DNA from: Halorubrum lacusprofundi ATCC 49239
GTDB lineage: Archaea; Halobacteriota; Halobacteria; Halobacteriales; Haloferacaceae
NCBI RefSeq assembly: GCF_000022205.1
Contig: NC_012029.1
Location: forward strand, 496,001 to 560,000
Direction: 5' to 3'
Length of the DNA stretch: 64,000 bases
Shown here: piece by piece, positions 1-9,420 of the stretch
Position numbering within the stretch: position 1 is the stretch's first letter
Layout of the letters: each line of letters begins with the position of its first letter
Position numbers and translations under genes: made by a program
Notes under the pieces: generated by a model
Databases searched by the model: none
What the model was told of the DNA's origin: nothing
Seen by the model: the letters and a program-made list of their open reading frames with translations, nothing else

Positions 1-1515
1 GCCGCGGGCTCACTCATCTTCACCACAGGCGCGGCGGTGGTCGACGGCCCGGCCGACACCTTCGCGGACGACGACCTCGCGGTCCAGCCGGCCGACGGTC
101 CGAACGGGAACTACGCCTATTTAAATGACGACGACGAGATCGTGGTCGACATCTCCGCGTCGAACCCGAACCTCGGGCCCGACTTCGAGGGCGTCAACCC
201 CGACGCGCTCGCGGCGGCGGACGGCGTCTTCGAGATCACCTACACCGCCGACGAGTATGCGCGCGTCTGGATCGACCACCCCGGCGAGAACGTCACGTTC
301 ACCGCCGACGGCAAGTCGTTCGAGGGGCGGGACAACAACGTCACGCTCGCGCCGAACGAGTCGGTCGCGGTCGGGCTCTCGCTCGACGCGCGCGGCGAAG
401 TCGCCGGGACACAGTTGGGCGCCGACGAGTTCTCGATCCGCGGGGAGGTCGCGGAGCCCGAGTCGGTTCCATCTTCATCGGATTTCTCGACCGGAGACGG
501 CGGTCCGACAATAACGGTCACGTCCCCGAGCGACGACCGCCGCGAGTTCGTCGCGAGCGACATCGACCACGACGACACGGTCCGGTTCGAGGCCGACGGC
601 ATGCACCTCGACGGCGAGAACGTCACCCTCGACCGGCTCGACTTAGCGGGCGTCCGAAACGAGCACATCGAGGTGAACGCGGCCGGGAGTCCGGAGCCCT
701 TCGCGAACGGAAGCGCGCTGGACGCACCGACGACCCCGCGGCCGATCGCGTACCTCGGCGTCGAGCACGACTTCGACCCCGACGAGGTCGACGCGATGAC
801 GATCCGGTTCAGCGCCTCACGGGAGACGCTCGACGACGCCGGGATCGACCCGAAGAACGTGACGCTCTACCGGCAGACCGACGCCGGCAACTGGGCCGAA
901 AAGGGTGCCAGCGTCGCCGACGAGGACGTGGTCCGTATTCGGGGGCTCTCCGAGGACCGCGTGCACTTCCGCGCGACGACCGACGGGTTCTCGACGTTCG
1001 CGGTCGCGGAGCGCGTCCCCCGCTTCGACGTGACCGAGACGGCTCTCGACACCCCGGCAATCGAGCCGGGAGAGGAGGCGACCGTCCGGGCGACCGTGGA
1101 GAACGGCGGGGGCGCGGCGGGCGAGCGAACGGTGACGCTGACGGCCGACGGCGACCCGGTCGCGAACGAGACGGTCTCGCTGGCGCCGAACGAGACGGCG
1201 ACCGTCGCGCTCTCGGGCGTGTTCGAGACCGCTGGCGAGTACGATCTCGCGGTTGCCGGGACGGACGCCGGAACCCTGCTCGTTGGTGACCCGGCGGGCG
1301 ACGACGGGTCGGCGGACAACGCGGGCACGAGGGCCGGAACGGGATCGGGAACCGACGAAGGTGCGCAAACCGGTGACGGAGCGGCAGAGGGGCCCGTCGG
1401 TGGACCGACCGAGGAGCCGGGCGCCATCGACCTCGTCGAGCTGGGAGGGCTGCTCGCTTTCGTCGTTCTCGTCGTCGCCGGAATCGCGCTCGTTCGCCGG
1501 ATGCCTCGATCGTGA
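1..1515 (+). CDS. DUF1102/PGF-pre-PGF surface protein, 5' end missing
   Basis: The reading frame is open from the first base, so the start and part of the signal region lie outside the window; the first codons read AAGSLIFTTGAAV, like the end of a secretion signal. In order: a DUF1102-like beta-rich part (about 15-150), a PGF-pre-PGF-type domain (about 255-350, containing YLGVEHDFDPDEVD and later FSTFAVAE), a CARDB-like Ig domain (about 353-425), a Gly/Thr/Asp-rich linker, one membrane segment (ELGGLLAFVVLVVAGIAL) and a basic tail. It is most likely a secreted envelope protein anchored at its C-terminus. There is no PGF tripeptide at the end, unlike archaeosortase substrates. Its neighbours, a signal peptidase and a DUF5305 protein, suggest a joint export module. 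Function beyond surface location is unknown. Confidence 0.75.
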   Translation, partial: AAGSLIFTTGAAVVDGPADTFADDDLAVQPADGPNGNYAYLNDDDEIVVDISASNPNLGPDFEGVNPDALAAADGVFEITYTADEYARVWIDHPGENVTFTADGKSFEGRDNNVTLAPNESVAVGLSLDARGEVAGTQLGADEFSIRGEVAEPESVPSSSDFSTGDGGPTITVTSPSDDRREFVASDIDHDDTVRFEADGMHLDGENVTLDRLDLAGVRNEHIEVNAAGSPEPFANGSALDAPTTPRPIAYLGVEHDFDPDEVDAMTIRFSASRETLDDAGIDPKNVTLYRQTDAGNWAEKGASVADEDVVRIRGLSEDRVHFRATTDGFSTFAVAERVPRFDVTETALDTPAIEPGEEATVRATVENGGGAAGERTVTLTADGDPVANETVSLAPNETATVALSGVFETAGEYDLAVAGTDAGTLLVGDPAGDDGSADNAGTRAGTGSGTDEGAQTGDGAAEGPVGGPTEEPGAIDLVELGGLLAFVVLVVAGIALVRRMPRS

Positions 1516-1564
1516 CGGCGACCGCGCCGACAGCTCTTAACCGCTGGTCCGAGACGGTCGGGGC

Positions 1565-2470
1565 GTGACGGCCTCTCCGAACGCACGGAGCGACGGGACC
1601 ACGGCGAAACGGGACGCCGACGGCTCCGGCTTTCGCCGCGAGTTGGTCGCGGGGGTCCGACTCGTCGACCTGCTCGCGCTCGCGGCGGTGCCCGTGGTTC
1701 TCGGCGCCGTTTTCGCGCTGCCAGAATCAACCCGGCGGTCGCTCGCGTTCGCGTACACCGATCCGACGGTGCGGACCGCCTTCACCGCCCACTACGTCCA
1801 CCTCGATGTCGATCACCTCGCCGGCAACGTAGCGGGGTACGTCGTCCTCGCCGGTGTCGGGTACGCGCTCGCGGTGTTGGCGGGGTGTCGGCGGTTCTTC
1901 ATGGTCGCGCTCGCGACGTTCCTCGCCGCCTTTCCCGTCGTGTTGTCGGCACTGAACCTCGCCGTCCCGCGGAACGCGATCAGCTTTGGATTCTCCGGGA
2001 TCAACATGGCGTTCGCCGGCCTGCTCCCGCTTCTACTGGGAGTCTACGCCCGCGAACGGTTCTTTCCGGAGGCGTCGATACGCGCGCTCCCCGCGGTCTT
2101 CTTCCCGCTCGTCGGCTGGATGGCGTTTCTGGCGCTGCCGGTCTCGCCCGGGAGTCTCGACGAACCCGGACTCGCTGGACTCGCGACCGCGGTTGCGGGG
2201 ATCCTGCTCGGTCTGCTGTACGCGTCGAGCACCGGGGTCCGGATCCGACGGGCGCTCCGAGACGGGGTTCGGGCGGCGATCTCGAACCCCGGCTACGGCG
2301 ACCTGTTCGCCATCGGCGTCGCTCTGGTCGTCGGCTACCCGGTTGTCGGGTTCCCCGGCGATCCGACGGGACCCGACAGCGTAGTAAATCTGTACGTTCA
2401 CCTGCTTGGGTTCTGTCTCGCGTTCATCGGGCCCTTCATCCTGCTCGCGGCCGGGACGTTCGAGGAGTGA
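1565..2470 (+). CDS. rhomboid-like intramembrane serine protease
   Basis: A 301-residue multispanning membrane protein starting with GTG. It carries the rhomboid hallmarks: HLDVDHLAGN fits HxxxxHxxxN (His79, His84, Asn88), GFSG gives the nucleophile Ser144, and VHLLG near His279 fits the catalytic His of the later helix. About seven hydrophobic stretches follow a charged 25-residue N-terminus. Rhomboids cut other membrane proteins inside the bilayer; the substrate here is unknown. It begins about 50 bp after the DUF1102 surface-protein gene and precedes a signal peptidase gene, so a role in processing surface proteins is a reasonable inference. Overall family match is distant, but both catalytic residues and the HxxxxHxxxN motif are intact. 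Confidence 0.75.
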   Translation: MTASPNARSDGTTAKRDADGSGFRRELVAGVRLVDLLALAAVPVVLGAVFALPESTRRSLAFAYTDPTVRTAFTAHYVHLDVDHLAGNVAGYVVLAGVGYALAVLAGCRRFFMVALATFLAAFPVVLSALNLAVPRNAISFGFSGINMAFAGLLPLLLGVYARERFFPEASIRALPAVFFPLVGWMAFLALPVSPGSLDEPGLAGLATAVAGILLGLLYASSTGVRIRRALRDGVRAAISNPGYGDLFAIGVALVVGYPVVGFPGDPTGPDSVVNLYVHLLGFCLAFIGPFILLAAGTFEE

Positions 2471-2649
2471 ACTGCCCTTCGGTGCCCCTCGCCGCACCCC
2501 GCCCTACGGCATCCCATCGTAGCCCACCGCGCTGCCCCGAACCACGAGTTTATAACGCATCGATGACATTCTCGGATTGACGACTGATCGACGACCGACG
2601 ATAACCGAGCGACGACCGACTGCGCCGTCCGACCATTGAGACACAACTC

Positions 2650-3813
2650 ATGTCCTTCAAACGCACCCTCTCGATAACGCTGCAGGTCGCGGCCGTGCTC
2701 GTCGTCGCCTCGTTGATCGTCGGACAGTACCTCGGACAACCGGTGCTTCTGAGCTACGTCGAGACCGGAAGCATGCAGCCCGTGCTCAGTCCGGGCGACG
2801 GGTTCATCGCGATCCCCGCCCCGATCGCGGGCGGAATCGGGGTCGGCGACGTCGTGACTTTCGACGCCCAAGAGATCGAGGGCGGCGGGCTGACGACTCA
2901 CCGCGTCGTCGAGGAGACGGAACGCGGGTACGTCACGCGCGGCGACAACAACCCGTTCACCGATCAAGACGGCGGCGAGCCCGTCGTGCAGGAGGCCGAC
3001 ATCGTTGCGAAGGCGCTCACGGTCGGCGGGGGCGTGGTCGTCATCCCGCACCTCGGGACCGTCGCGATGGGGTTTCAGTCGGCGCTCGACTCCGTCCAGA
3101 CGTGGCTGGCGGTCACGTTCGGCGTCCGGTCGCTACAGGGCACGCAGGGGCTCGCGTACATCTTCTTCGGGCTCTCGGCGGTCGCCTACGCGGTCGACTG
3201 GTACCTCGACAGGGGGAGCCGCGAAACGCGGGAGCGCGACCGCTCCCGCGACGACGGCACCTCGGTGTTCGCGATCGTCGGCGTGCTCGCGTTAGTGTTG
3301 ATGGCGACGGCGACCGCGGCGATGGTCGTTCCGGGCGGGAGCCAGGAGTACGGCGTCGTGAGCGCCGAGTTCGAGTCCGAGAACCCGACCGTCATCGAGC
3401 GCGGGACGAGCCAACAGCTGGAGTACGTCGTCCCCAACGCCGGGCTGGTCCCGGTGTACGCGTACGTCACCCCGCAGAGCCCGGGCGTCGATGTCGACCC
3501 CCAGCGCGTCGCCGTCGGCAGTCGGGGCGAGGCGTCGACGACGGTGACGCTCACCGCACCTGACGAGACGGGGCACTACCGGCTGTTCGTCGTCGAGCAC
3601 CGGTATCTCGCCGTGTTGCCGTCCGGCGTGATCGACGAGCTGTACGAAGTCCACCCGTGGGCCCCGCTGGTCGCGATCAACGGGCTGCTCGGGGGCGGCA
3701 TCGTCGGGATCGGACTGCTGTTGCTCCGAGGCGAGCCCGCGCGAATACGCTCCCGGGAATCGCGCGCCAAACCGCCGCTGTACCGCCGCGTCCTCCGCGA
3801 GATCTACAGGTGA
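2650..3813 (+). CDS. type I signal peptidase (S26B, SipW-like)
   Basis: Membrane signal peptidase of the archaeal/ER Ser-His type that removes signal peptides from exported precursors. A membrane anchor (about 9-27) precedes the catalytic core: Ser41 in ETGSMQPVL, His84 in LTTHRVV and the conserved Asp in RGDNNPF (Asp99). The protein is 387 residues, about twice a minimal archaeal SipW-like enzyme; the extra C-terminal part has further membrane segments (about 150-180, 205-225, 345-365) enclosing an extracellular beta-rich domain. Only 4 bp separate its stop from the next gene (DUF5305), so the two are probably co-transcribed. The long C-terminal domain may select particular substrates such as the DUF1102 protein nearby; that is inference. 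Confidence 0.88.
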   Translation: MSFKRTLSITLQVAAVLVVASLIVGQYLGQPVLLSYVETGSMQPVLSPGDGFIAIPAPIAGGIGVGDVVTFDAQEIEGGGLTTHRVVEETERGYVTRGDNNPFTDQDGGEPVVQEADIVAKALTVGGGVVVIPHLGTVAMGFQSALDSVQTWLAVTFGVRSLQGTQGLAYIFFGLSAVAYAVDWYLDRGSRETRERDRSRDDGTSVFAIVGVLALVLMATATAAMVVPGGSQEYGVVSAEFESENPTVIERGTSQQLEYVVPNAGLVPVYAYVTPQSPGVDVDPQRVAVGSRGEASTTVTLTAPDETGHYRLFVVEHRYLAVLPSGVIDELYEVHPWAPLVAINGLLGGGIVGIGLLLLRGEPARIRSRESRAKPPLYRRVLREIYR

Positions 3814-3817
3814 CCGA

Positions 3818-5107
3818 ATGAGCCAGACTCCCCCTAGCGAAACCCGACTCCGCCTCCGAGCGGTACTGAACGCACAGTTCACCGTGATCCTCGCAGTCTG
3901 CCTCGTCGCCGCCGCGGTCGGGGGCGGGCTCGCCTACACGACCCACGTCGATCCGGGGACCGAGACCGAATTGCGGACTGTCTCGTCGCTGACCGTCGAG
4001 TCGGAGTACGTTCACTCCGCTGAGGTGACGGAGCCGAACTCGGTGTTCGACACCGGAACGGTACTCGACGGCCGGAACACGTACTTCACGCGGGTCGCAC
4101 CCGTGCTCGACGTCGACGTGGAGACGAGCTACGCGGCCGACGCCGCGAGCGACATCGATATCTCCTTCGAGTCGGTGCTCGTGACACAGAACGTCGGCAG
4201 CGACGACGGGACCGTCTACTGGGACGAGCGGGAGACGCTGACGACCGAGACGGTCTCGGGCGTCGAGCCGGGCGAGACGGCGACCGCGTCGTTCGCGCTC
4301 AACAGCTCCGAGGTCGACGCGACGGCGAGCGAGATAGAGTCGGATCTCGGCGCCTCGCCCGGCGAGACGGAGACGTTCGTCACGACGGCGGTGACCGTCG
4401 AGGGCACGATCAACGGCGAGTCGACCTCGTACGCGCGGACCATCGAGATGACGCTCGATCACGGCGGCGATACGTACACCGTCTCGGAGCCGGGACTCCA
4501 ATCGGACACGACGGAACAGACCGAGCCGGTCACCGTCGAGCAGAGCTACGGACCTCTCCGTTCTACGGGCGGACCGGTGCTGTTCTTGGCGGGGCTTGCT
4601 GGGGCTAGCGGGCTGGCGTACGCCCGCCGCGAGGTCGATCTCGCGCTCACGCCGGCCGAGCGGGAGTACCTCTCGTACCGGGACGACCGCTCCGAGTTCG
4701 CGGAGTGGATCACCGCGATCCGACTCCCCGAGTCGGTCCACAACCGTCCCGAGGCCGAGGCGTCGAGTCTCCGAGATCTGGTCGACTTCGCGATCGACAA
4801 CGACACCGGCGTCGTCGAGGACCCGGGGACCGGCGCGTACCACGCCGTGACCGACGAGTTCGTGTACACCTACGCTCCGCCGACGCTCGCGGTCGAAGGC
4901 GGTGACGGGAACGAGGAGACCGAGGGAGAAACGACGGCCGGCGTGGCCGGCGACGACGAAGCGATCGATACTGACGAGACAGCCGATGTCTCCGCCGCGA
5001 CCGACGACGACGGTGCGTGGGTCGGCGCCGATGTGAACTCGGCGCAGACATCCGACGGTAGAGGTTCCGAAGCCGCCGATTCCGAGCCTTCTGACGGGGC
5101 GAACTGA
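3818..5107 (+). CDS. DUF5305 family membrane protein
   Basis: A 429-residue protein with one N-terminal membrane segment (about 20-42), a beta-rich extracytoplasmic region (about 50-245), a second membrane segment (FLAGLAGASGLAYARR, about 254-270) and a cytoplasmic part ending in an acidic, low-complexity tail. I recognise it as DUF5305, repeatedly seen next to SipW-like signal peptidases in haloarchaea; no biochemical role is known to me. It starts 4 bp after the signal peptidase stop, which points to one operon. A pyrimidine-rich tract (5108-5157) lies between its stop and the convergent SDR gene and may serve as a terminator. Confidence 0.7.
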   Translation: MSQTPPSETRLRLRAVLNAQFTVILAVCLVAAAVGGGLAYTTHVDPGTETELRTVSSLTVESEYVHSAEVTEPNSVFDTGTVLDGRNTYFTRVAPVLDVDVETSYAADAASDIDISFESVLVTQNVGSDDGTVYWDERETLTTETVSGVEPGETATASFALNSSEVDATASEIESDLGASPGETETFVTTAVTVEGTINGESTSYARTIEMTLDHGGDTYTVSEPGLQSDTTEQTEPVTVEQSYGPLRSTGGPVLFLAGLAGASGLAYARREVDLALTPAEREYLSYRDDRSEFAEWITAIRLPESVHNRPEAEASSLRDLVDFAIDNDTGVVEDPGTGAYHAVTDEFVYTYAPPTLAVEGGDGNEETEGETTAGVAGDDEAIDTDETADVSAATDDDGAWVGADVNSAQTSDGRGSEAADSEPSDGAN

Positions 5108-5160
5108 CTCTCGCTTTCGCGTCTTTCCTTCCTTCGCCTCTCCTCTCTTTCCCGTTCCGG

Positions 5161-6063
5161 CTACAGGAACCCGGGTCCCGTAACCTCGGCGTCCTCCGCC
5201 TCGCGCCACGGGTGTTCCGGCTCCCAGCCGAACAGTCGCTTTGCCTTCGAGCAGTCGAAGACGACCTCGTCGCCCTCGATGTCGCAGTCGGCCGGGAGGT
5301 CGCCATGGACCGCCTCGATCGTTGCGGCCGTGTCGCGCCCGAGGAAATTCTCCGCCGCAGTGACGAGCACCGCCTCGTGGCCCTCGATCGGTGGTTTCGA
5401 GCTGTCAGGATCGATCGCGGCCTCGACGGCGGCGATCAGATCGCGGACATCGACGTACGACCAGCAGTTCCCGCTCAGGTCCGCGGTCGCCGGGTCGAAC
5501 CCCTCCCGTGCGGTGCGGGTCTTCTCCGATCCGGGATAGGTCACCCACGACGCACGCAGCGAGACGGCGGACACGCCGTACCGGCGGGCGACCCGCGCCG
5601 CGATCTCCTCGCCGACGACCTTCGAGAGCCCGTAGGGGTCCTCGGGTTCGGTCGGGGTCTCCTCGTCGATCGGGAAGGCGTCGGGGAGCCAGTCTGCTTC
5701 CGAGAAGACCGTGCCGTAGAGGCTCTCGCTCGACGCCCACGCGATCCGCGCGCCAACCGCGCCCGCGGCGTCGAGGACGTTGTAGGTGCTGACGACGTTG
5801 TTCTCGAAGACGCGCGACCCGGCGTGGCTCTCCGGGTTCGGGATCGCCGCGAGGTGGACCACGGCGTCCGGGCCGGCGGCCTCGATCAACTGTTTCGTCT
5901 CACCGTAGTCGGTCAGGTCTGCCGCCTTGAAATCGACGTTCTCGCGGGTTCCGGGCGGCGTTCGCAGGTCGACGCCGACGACCTCGTGGCCGGCGTCAGC
6001 GAAGTGATCGACGGTCCAGCTGCCGACGCCGCCGCAACTGCCCGTGACGAGGATGGTGGCCAT
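5161..6063 (-). CDS. NAD-dependent epimerase/dehydratase (extended SDR)
   Basis: A 300-residue extended short-chain dehydrogenase/reductase. The Rossmann motif GSCGGVG lies at residues 8-14, the acidic residue after beta-strand 2 appears in VVGVDLR, and the catalytic YxxxK is in YGLSKVVGEE; a Ser-rich stretch (WASSESLYG) supplies the third catalytic residue. Such enzymes act on nucleotide sugars or related carbonyl compounds in the cytoplasm; the substrate cannot be told from sequence. I chose the ATG at 6063 because the protein begins directly with the beta strand ATILVTG; the frame stays open further upstream, into the tRNA, but that extension is unlike the family. It is convergent with the DUF5305 gene and divergent from tRNA-Gln. 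Confidence 0.85.
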   Translation of the reverse strand: MATILVTGSCGGVGSWTVDHFADAGHEVVGVDLRTPPGTRENVDFKAADLTDYGETKQLIEAAGPDAVVHLAAIPNPESHAGSRVFENNVVSTYNVLDAAGAVGARIAWASSESLYGTVFSEADWLPDAFPIDEETPTEPEDPYGLSKVVGEEIAARVARRYGVSAVSLRASWVTYPGSEKTRTAREGFDPATADLSGNCWSYVDVRDLIAAVEAAIDPDSSKPPIEGHEAVLVTAAENFLGRDTAATIEAVHGDLPADCDIEGDEVVFDCSKAKRLFGWEPEHPWREAEDAEVTGPGFL

Positions 6064-6185
6064 GCGAGGGGATCGGCGAGCGCCCCACGTAGCTTCGGCG
6101 ATTCGCCGGACGCGTCGCGGTCGGCTGTCGGCAGAGATCGGTGAAAAGTAACCTACTTGAGTGCGGACGGGCAACCACCGATCGC

Positions 6186-6258
6186 AGTCCCGTGGTGTAG
6201 TGGCCAATCATAATGGCCTTTGGAGCCATTGACGGCGGTTCGAATCCGCCCGGGACTA
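6186..6258 (+). tRNA. tRNA-Gln (anticodon UUG)
   Basis: 73 nt fold into a complete cloverleaf. The acceptor arm AGTCCCG pairs with CGGGACT, followed by discriminator A; the anticodon stem ATGGC/GCCAT encloses the loop CTTTGGA, giving anticodon TTG; the T arm contains GGTTCGAATCC. CCA is not encoded. It sits between the SDR gene (minus strand) and the Mrp operon. Confidence 0.95.
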
Positions 6259-6501
6259 TTTCCATTTTGGCACGATCCTCCTCTTCGAGGATGGTATCAC
6301 CCGTTGCTAGCCGATGATCGCTGCGAGCCACGAGTCGTTCGTTCTCGCGCTATTCGGTTTTTTCAGTGAACTGCGGGTCCGCATCACTGCGATACATATC
6401 TGAACACTGCCACCGTGCGAGCCACAGGAGTTTTGCAGTAGGCATCGAATGGTCAGGGTGAGGCCGATCACGACGGATGCCGGCAGCGGTGTATCGGCCG
6501 A

Positions 6502-8913
6502 ATGAGACGATCACTGATGGCCCCAGACCTGCCAATCGTTACGACTGCCGTCGCGCTGCCCTTCGTTGCCGCAGTCCTCTCGCCGCTTCTGTACCGCGTC
6601 CTCGGCGAACGAACTGGCTATGCGGGGGCCGTCGTCGCGGCGGCCAGTTTCGGACTGCTGGCGACAGAGGTCAATAGTCACGGCACGGTCGGGGCGTCAT
6701 GGGTCCCCGCTCTCGACGTGGGGGTCCAGTTCACCGTCGATGGGTGGGGGCTCCTCTTCGCACTCCTCGCCAGCGGCATCGGCGTCCTCGTGTTCGTCTA
6801 CTCGGCGGCGTACATGCACGGCGAGGAGGGGTTAGCACGCTACTACGCGGCACTGCTGGCGTTCATGGGTTCGATACTCGGCGTCGCGCTCGCCTCCGAT
6901 CTCGTGTTCATCTTCCTGTTCTGGGAGCTGACCAGCCTCTGTTCGTTCGTGCTCATCGGCCACTATACAGACGACAGCGAGTCGCGCTACTCGGCACGGA
7001 TGGCCATGGTCGTCACCGTGGGCGGTGGCCTGTGTCTGCTCGCGGGGTTGCTCATGCTCGCGGTGGCGGCGCGGGGCGCCCTCGGCGGCGTGACCTTCGA
7101 TCTGACGGCGATGATCGCGAACGACGAGGCGATGCGCGCCTCCCTCCGCGAGTCGGGGCTGTTCGTGCCGGCACTGGGCCTGATCGTCGCCGCTGCGGCG
7201 GCCAAATCCGCACAGGTGCCGCTCCACTTCTGGCTGCCGAACGCCATGGTCGCCCCGACGCCCGTCTCCGCGTTCCTTCACTCCGCGACGATGGTCAAGG
7301 TGGGCGTCTACTTCCTCGGCCGCGTGCGTCCCCTCCTGATGAGTCCCGAATGGGTGTTGGTCGTCGCGACCCTGGGGCTCCTGACGATGACCGTCGGGGC
7401 GCTGCTGGCGGTGGCCGCGACCGACACCAAGGAGTTACTCGCCTACTCGACGGCGAGCCACCTCGGGCTGATGGTCGCGGGCTTCGGCTTCGATATCGTC
7501 TACGGCGGCGAGGCCGGCGCGTTCCACCTGCTCAACCACGCGCTGTTCAAGGCGCCGCTGTTCCTCGTCGCGGGGATCATCGCCCACGAGGCCGGGACCC
7601 GCAATCTCGACAACCTCGGGGGGCTCTGGCGGGAGCTCCCGGTGACAGCCGCCATCACAGTGGTCGCCGCGTTGAGTATGGCGGGTATCCCGCCGTTCAA
7701 TGGGTTCTACTCCAAGGAACTGCTGTTCGAGGCGACGTACGAAGTCGCCCACGAGGCCGGCGGCATCGCCTGGTTGTATCCCACCGTGGCGACCCTCGCG
7801 AGCGTGTTGACCGTCGTCTACTCGGTGAAGTTCCTCGCGCTGTTCTTCGGCGAGCGGCGAGCCCCGACCGCGGATATCCACCGACCGCCGATCGGGCTGG
7901 TTGGGCCCCCCGCCGTGCTGGCCATCGCGGCCGTCGTCGTCAGCGTCGCGCCGCAGTTGGCAGTCGACGCCATCGTTCAGGGGGCCGTCGACGCCACCGC
8001 CACCGGCGAGGCGCAACTTGAGGTCGGACTGCCGACCCACTTCTCGCCCCCGGTCGCGATGTCCGCCGTCGCCGTCCTCGGCGGGTTCTCCGCGTACCCG
8101 CTTCGGGGGCGTCTCGCGGCGGGTATCCGACGCGGCGTCGACGCGCCGATCCCCGTTCGGCCCAGCGGGTGGTACGACTGGATCGTCTCGACCGCGGAGG
8201 TGACGAGCGCTCGGTTCGGCTCGATGGTCCATAACGGCCTCCTCCGGACGTACGTGGGATGGGTGGCGGCGGCCGGGAGCCTGCTTGCGCTCGCCGGCTT
8301 CGCCGCAGCGGGAGGGCCTCTCGAGATCGGTGGGATCGGCGTGCCGCTGGCGGTCGCCGTCGTGTTGGGGGTCGCGACCCTCGCCGGGGTGGCCGTGGCG
8401 ACCGCTACGTCACACGTGTCCGGCGTGCTCACGCTGTCGATCCTCGGATTCATGCTCGCCATCTTCTTCATCTTCGCGAGCGCACCGGATCTGGCGCTCA
8501 CGCAGCTGGTCGTCGAGACGCTCATCCTCCTCATCTTCCTACTCGTCCTCCAGCGGTTGCCGTCGTTTTACTCGGAGATCCGACCGCTCTCGATCGCCCG
8601 TGACGCGGGCGTCTCGATTCTGGTGGGCGCGATGGCGTTCGTCGCTGTCCTCCTGACGATACCCAGTCCCGACGCCGACCCGACGAGCGTCGCCACGTAC
8701 TACACGGAGCAGGCAGTTCCAGGTGGTGGCGGCACGAACGTCGTCAACGTCATCCTCGTGGATTTCCGGGCGTTCGACACACTGGGTGAGCTGTTGGTCG
8801 TCACGATCGCCGCGATCGCTATCCTCGTGCTCGTGACGATGCGGACCCGCGGTGAGGCGTCCGTGACTGAGGGCGACGAAGAACCGATTCCCGACGGGGG
8901 TGACTCGCCGTGA
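6502..8913 (+). CDS. mrpA: Mrp Na+/H+ antiporter subunit A
   Basis: The large 803-residue subunit of the cation/proton antiporter-3 complex in the cytoplasmic membrane. The first ~510 residues are a NuoL-type proton channel with the family motif KSAQVPLHFWLPNAM and a Lys/Glu-bearing helix pattern; the C-terminal ~200 residues match the DUF4040 and MbhE-like parts typical of full-length MrpA (VVETLILLIFLLVL and the final helices). An alternative ATG at 6520 would remove six residues. It is the first gene of a seven-gene operon in the canonical order A to G, and its stop overlaps the mrpB start. In a haloarchaeon the complex would export Na+ and support pH homeostasis. Confidence 0.93.
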   Translation: MRRSLMAPDLPIVTTAVALPFVAAVLSPLLYRVLGERTGYAGAVVAAASFGLLATEVNSHGTVGASWVPALDVGVQFTVDGWGLLFALLASGIGVLVFVYSAAYMHGEEGLARYYAALLAFMGSILGVALASDLVFIFLFWELTSLCSFVLIGHYTDDSESRYSARMAMVVTVGGGLCLLAGLLMLAVAARGALGGVTFDLTAMIANDEAMRASLRESGLFVPALGLIVAAAAAKSAQVPLHFWLPNAMVAPTPVSAFLHSATMVKVGVYFLGRVRPLLMSPEWVLVVATLGLLTMTVGALLAVAATDTKELLAYSTASHLGLMVAGFGFDIVYGGEAGAFHLLNHALFKAPLFLVAGIIAHEAGTRNLDNLGGLWRELPVTAAITVVAALSMAGIPPFNGFYSKELLFEATYEVAHEAGGIAWLYPTVATLASVLTVVYSVKFLALFFGERRAPTADIHRPPIGLVGPPAVLAIAAVVVSVAPQLAVDAIVQGAVDATATGEAQLEVGLPTHFSPPVAMSAVAVLGGFSAYPLRGRLAAGIRRGVDAPIPVRPSGWYDWIVSTAEVTSARFGSMVHNGLLRTYVGWVAAAGSLLALAGFAAAGGPLEIGGIGVPLAVAVVLGVATLAGVAVATATSHVSGVLTLSILGFMLAIFFIFASAPDLALTQLVVETLILLIFLLVLQRLPSFYSEIRPLSIARDAGVSILVGAMAFVAVLLTIPSPDADPTSVATYYTEQAVPGGGGTNVVNVILVDFRAFDTLGELLVVTIAAIAILVLVTMRTRGEASVTEGDEEPIPDGGDSP

Positions 8914-9374
8914 CGACGACGATCATGCAGACGACGGCCCGGGTGACCGTTCCCATCGTGCTCGTCGTCTCGATCTCGCTGTTCTTACAGGGCCACAACC
9001 TGCCCGGCGGCGGCTTCATCGGCGGCGTTCTCACCACGGCGGCGTTCGTGCTCATATACGTCGCCTACGACCTCGACTACCTGGAGTCGGGGGTGCTCGG
9101 CCGGGAGGTTGAGCCCGGTACCAGCGTTTTCGAGCACCGCACGGTCACCGCCTACCGCCGCACGCTACTCGCGGGCCTGGTGGTCGTTCTCGGCAGTGGC
9201 TTTGCGGGGATGCTCATCGGCGACCCGTTCCTGACCCAGGGGTACGTCCACGTCGAAGGCATCCCGATTTACCACGAGGTCGAACTCGCGAGCGCGCTCG
9301 TGTTCGATCTGGGCGTGTACCTCGTCGTCGTCGGCAGCCTCCTGACTATCGTCTCGGTGGTGAGCGGCGAATGA
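8910..9374 (+). CDS. mrpB: Mrp antiporter subunit B
   Basis: A 154-residue MnhB/MrpB-domain membrane protein with four hydrophobic segments and the family feature GHNLPGGGFIGGV near residue 30. It starts with GTG inside the mrpA stop (GTGA overlap), indicating translational coupling. MrpB is a required small subunit of the antiporter complex. No TTG/ATG start fits better, because the next ATG (8925) would leave a gap after mrpA. Confidence 0.92.
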   Translation: MTTTIMQTTARVTVPIVLVVSISLFLQGHNLPGGGFIGGVLTTAAFVLIYVAYDLDYLESGVLGREVEPGTSVFEHRTVTAYRRTLLAGLVVVLGSGFAGMLIGDPFLTQGYVHVEGIPIYHEVELASALVFDLGVYLVVVGSLLTIVSVVSGE

Positions 9375-9420
9375 TTCGGAGCAGAGAGCCGCAGTCTATC
9401 CGATGTGGGGGTGGTAAGCG

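Noticed and set aside
3677-5209. A 510-codon open frame on the minus strand opposite the DUF5305 gene
   Set aside because: Its translation is Arg/Gly-rich and low in aromatic residues, the typical antisense shadow of GC-rich coding DNA.
6186-6258. Attachment-site duplication of tRNA-Gln
   Set aside because: No second copy of the tRNA 3' end was noticed in the window by eye; an exhaustive search was not possible.
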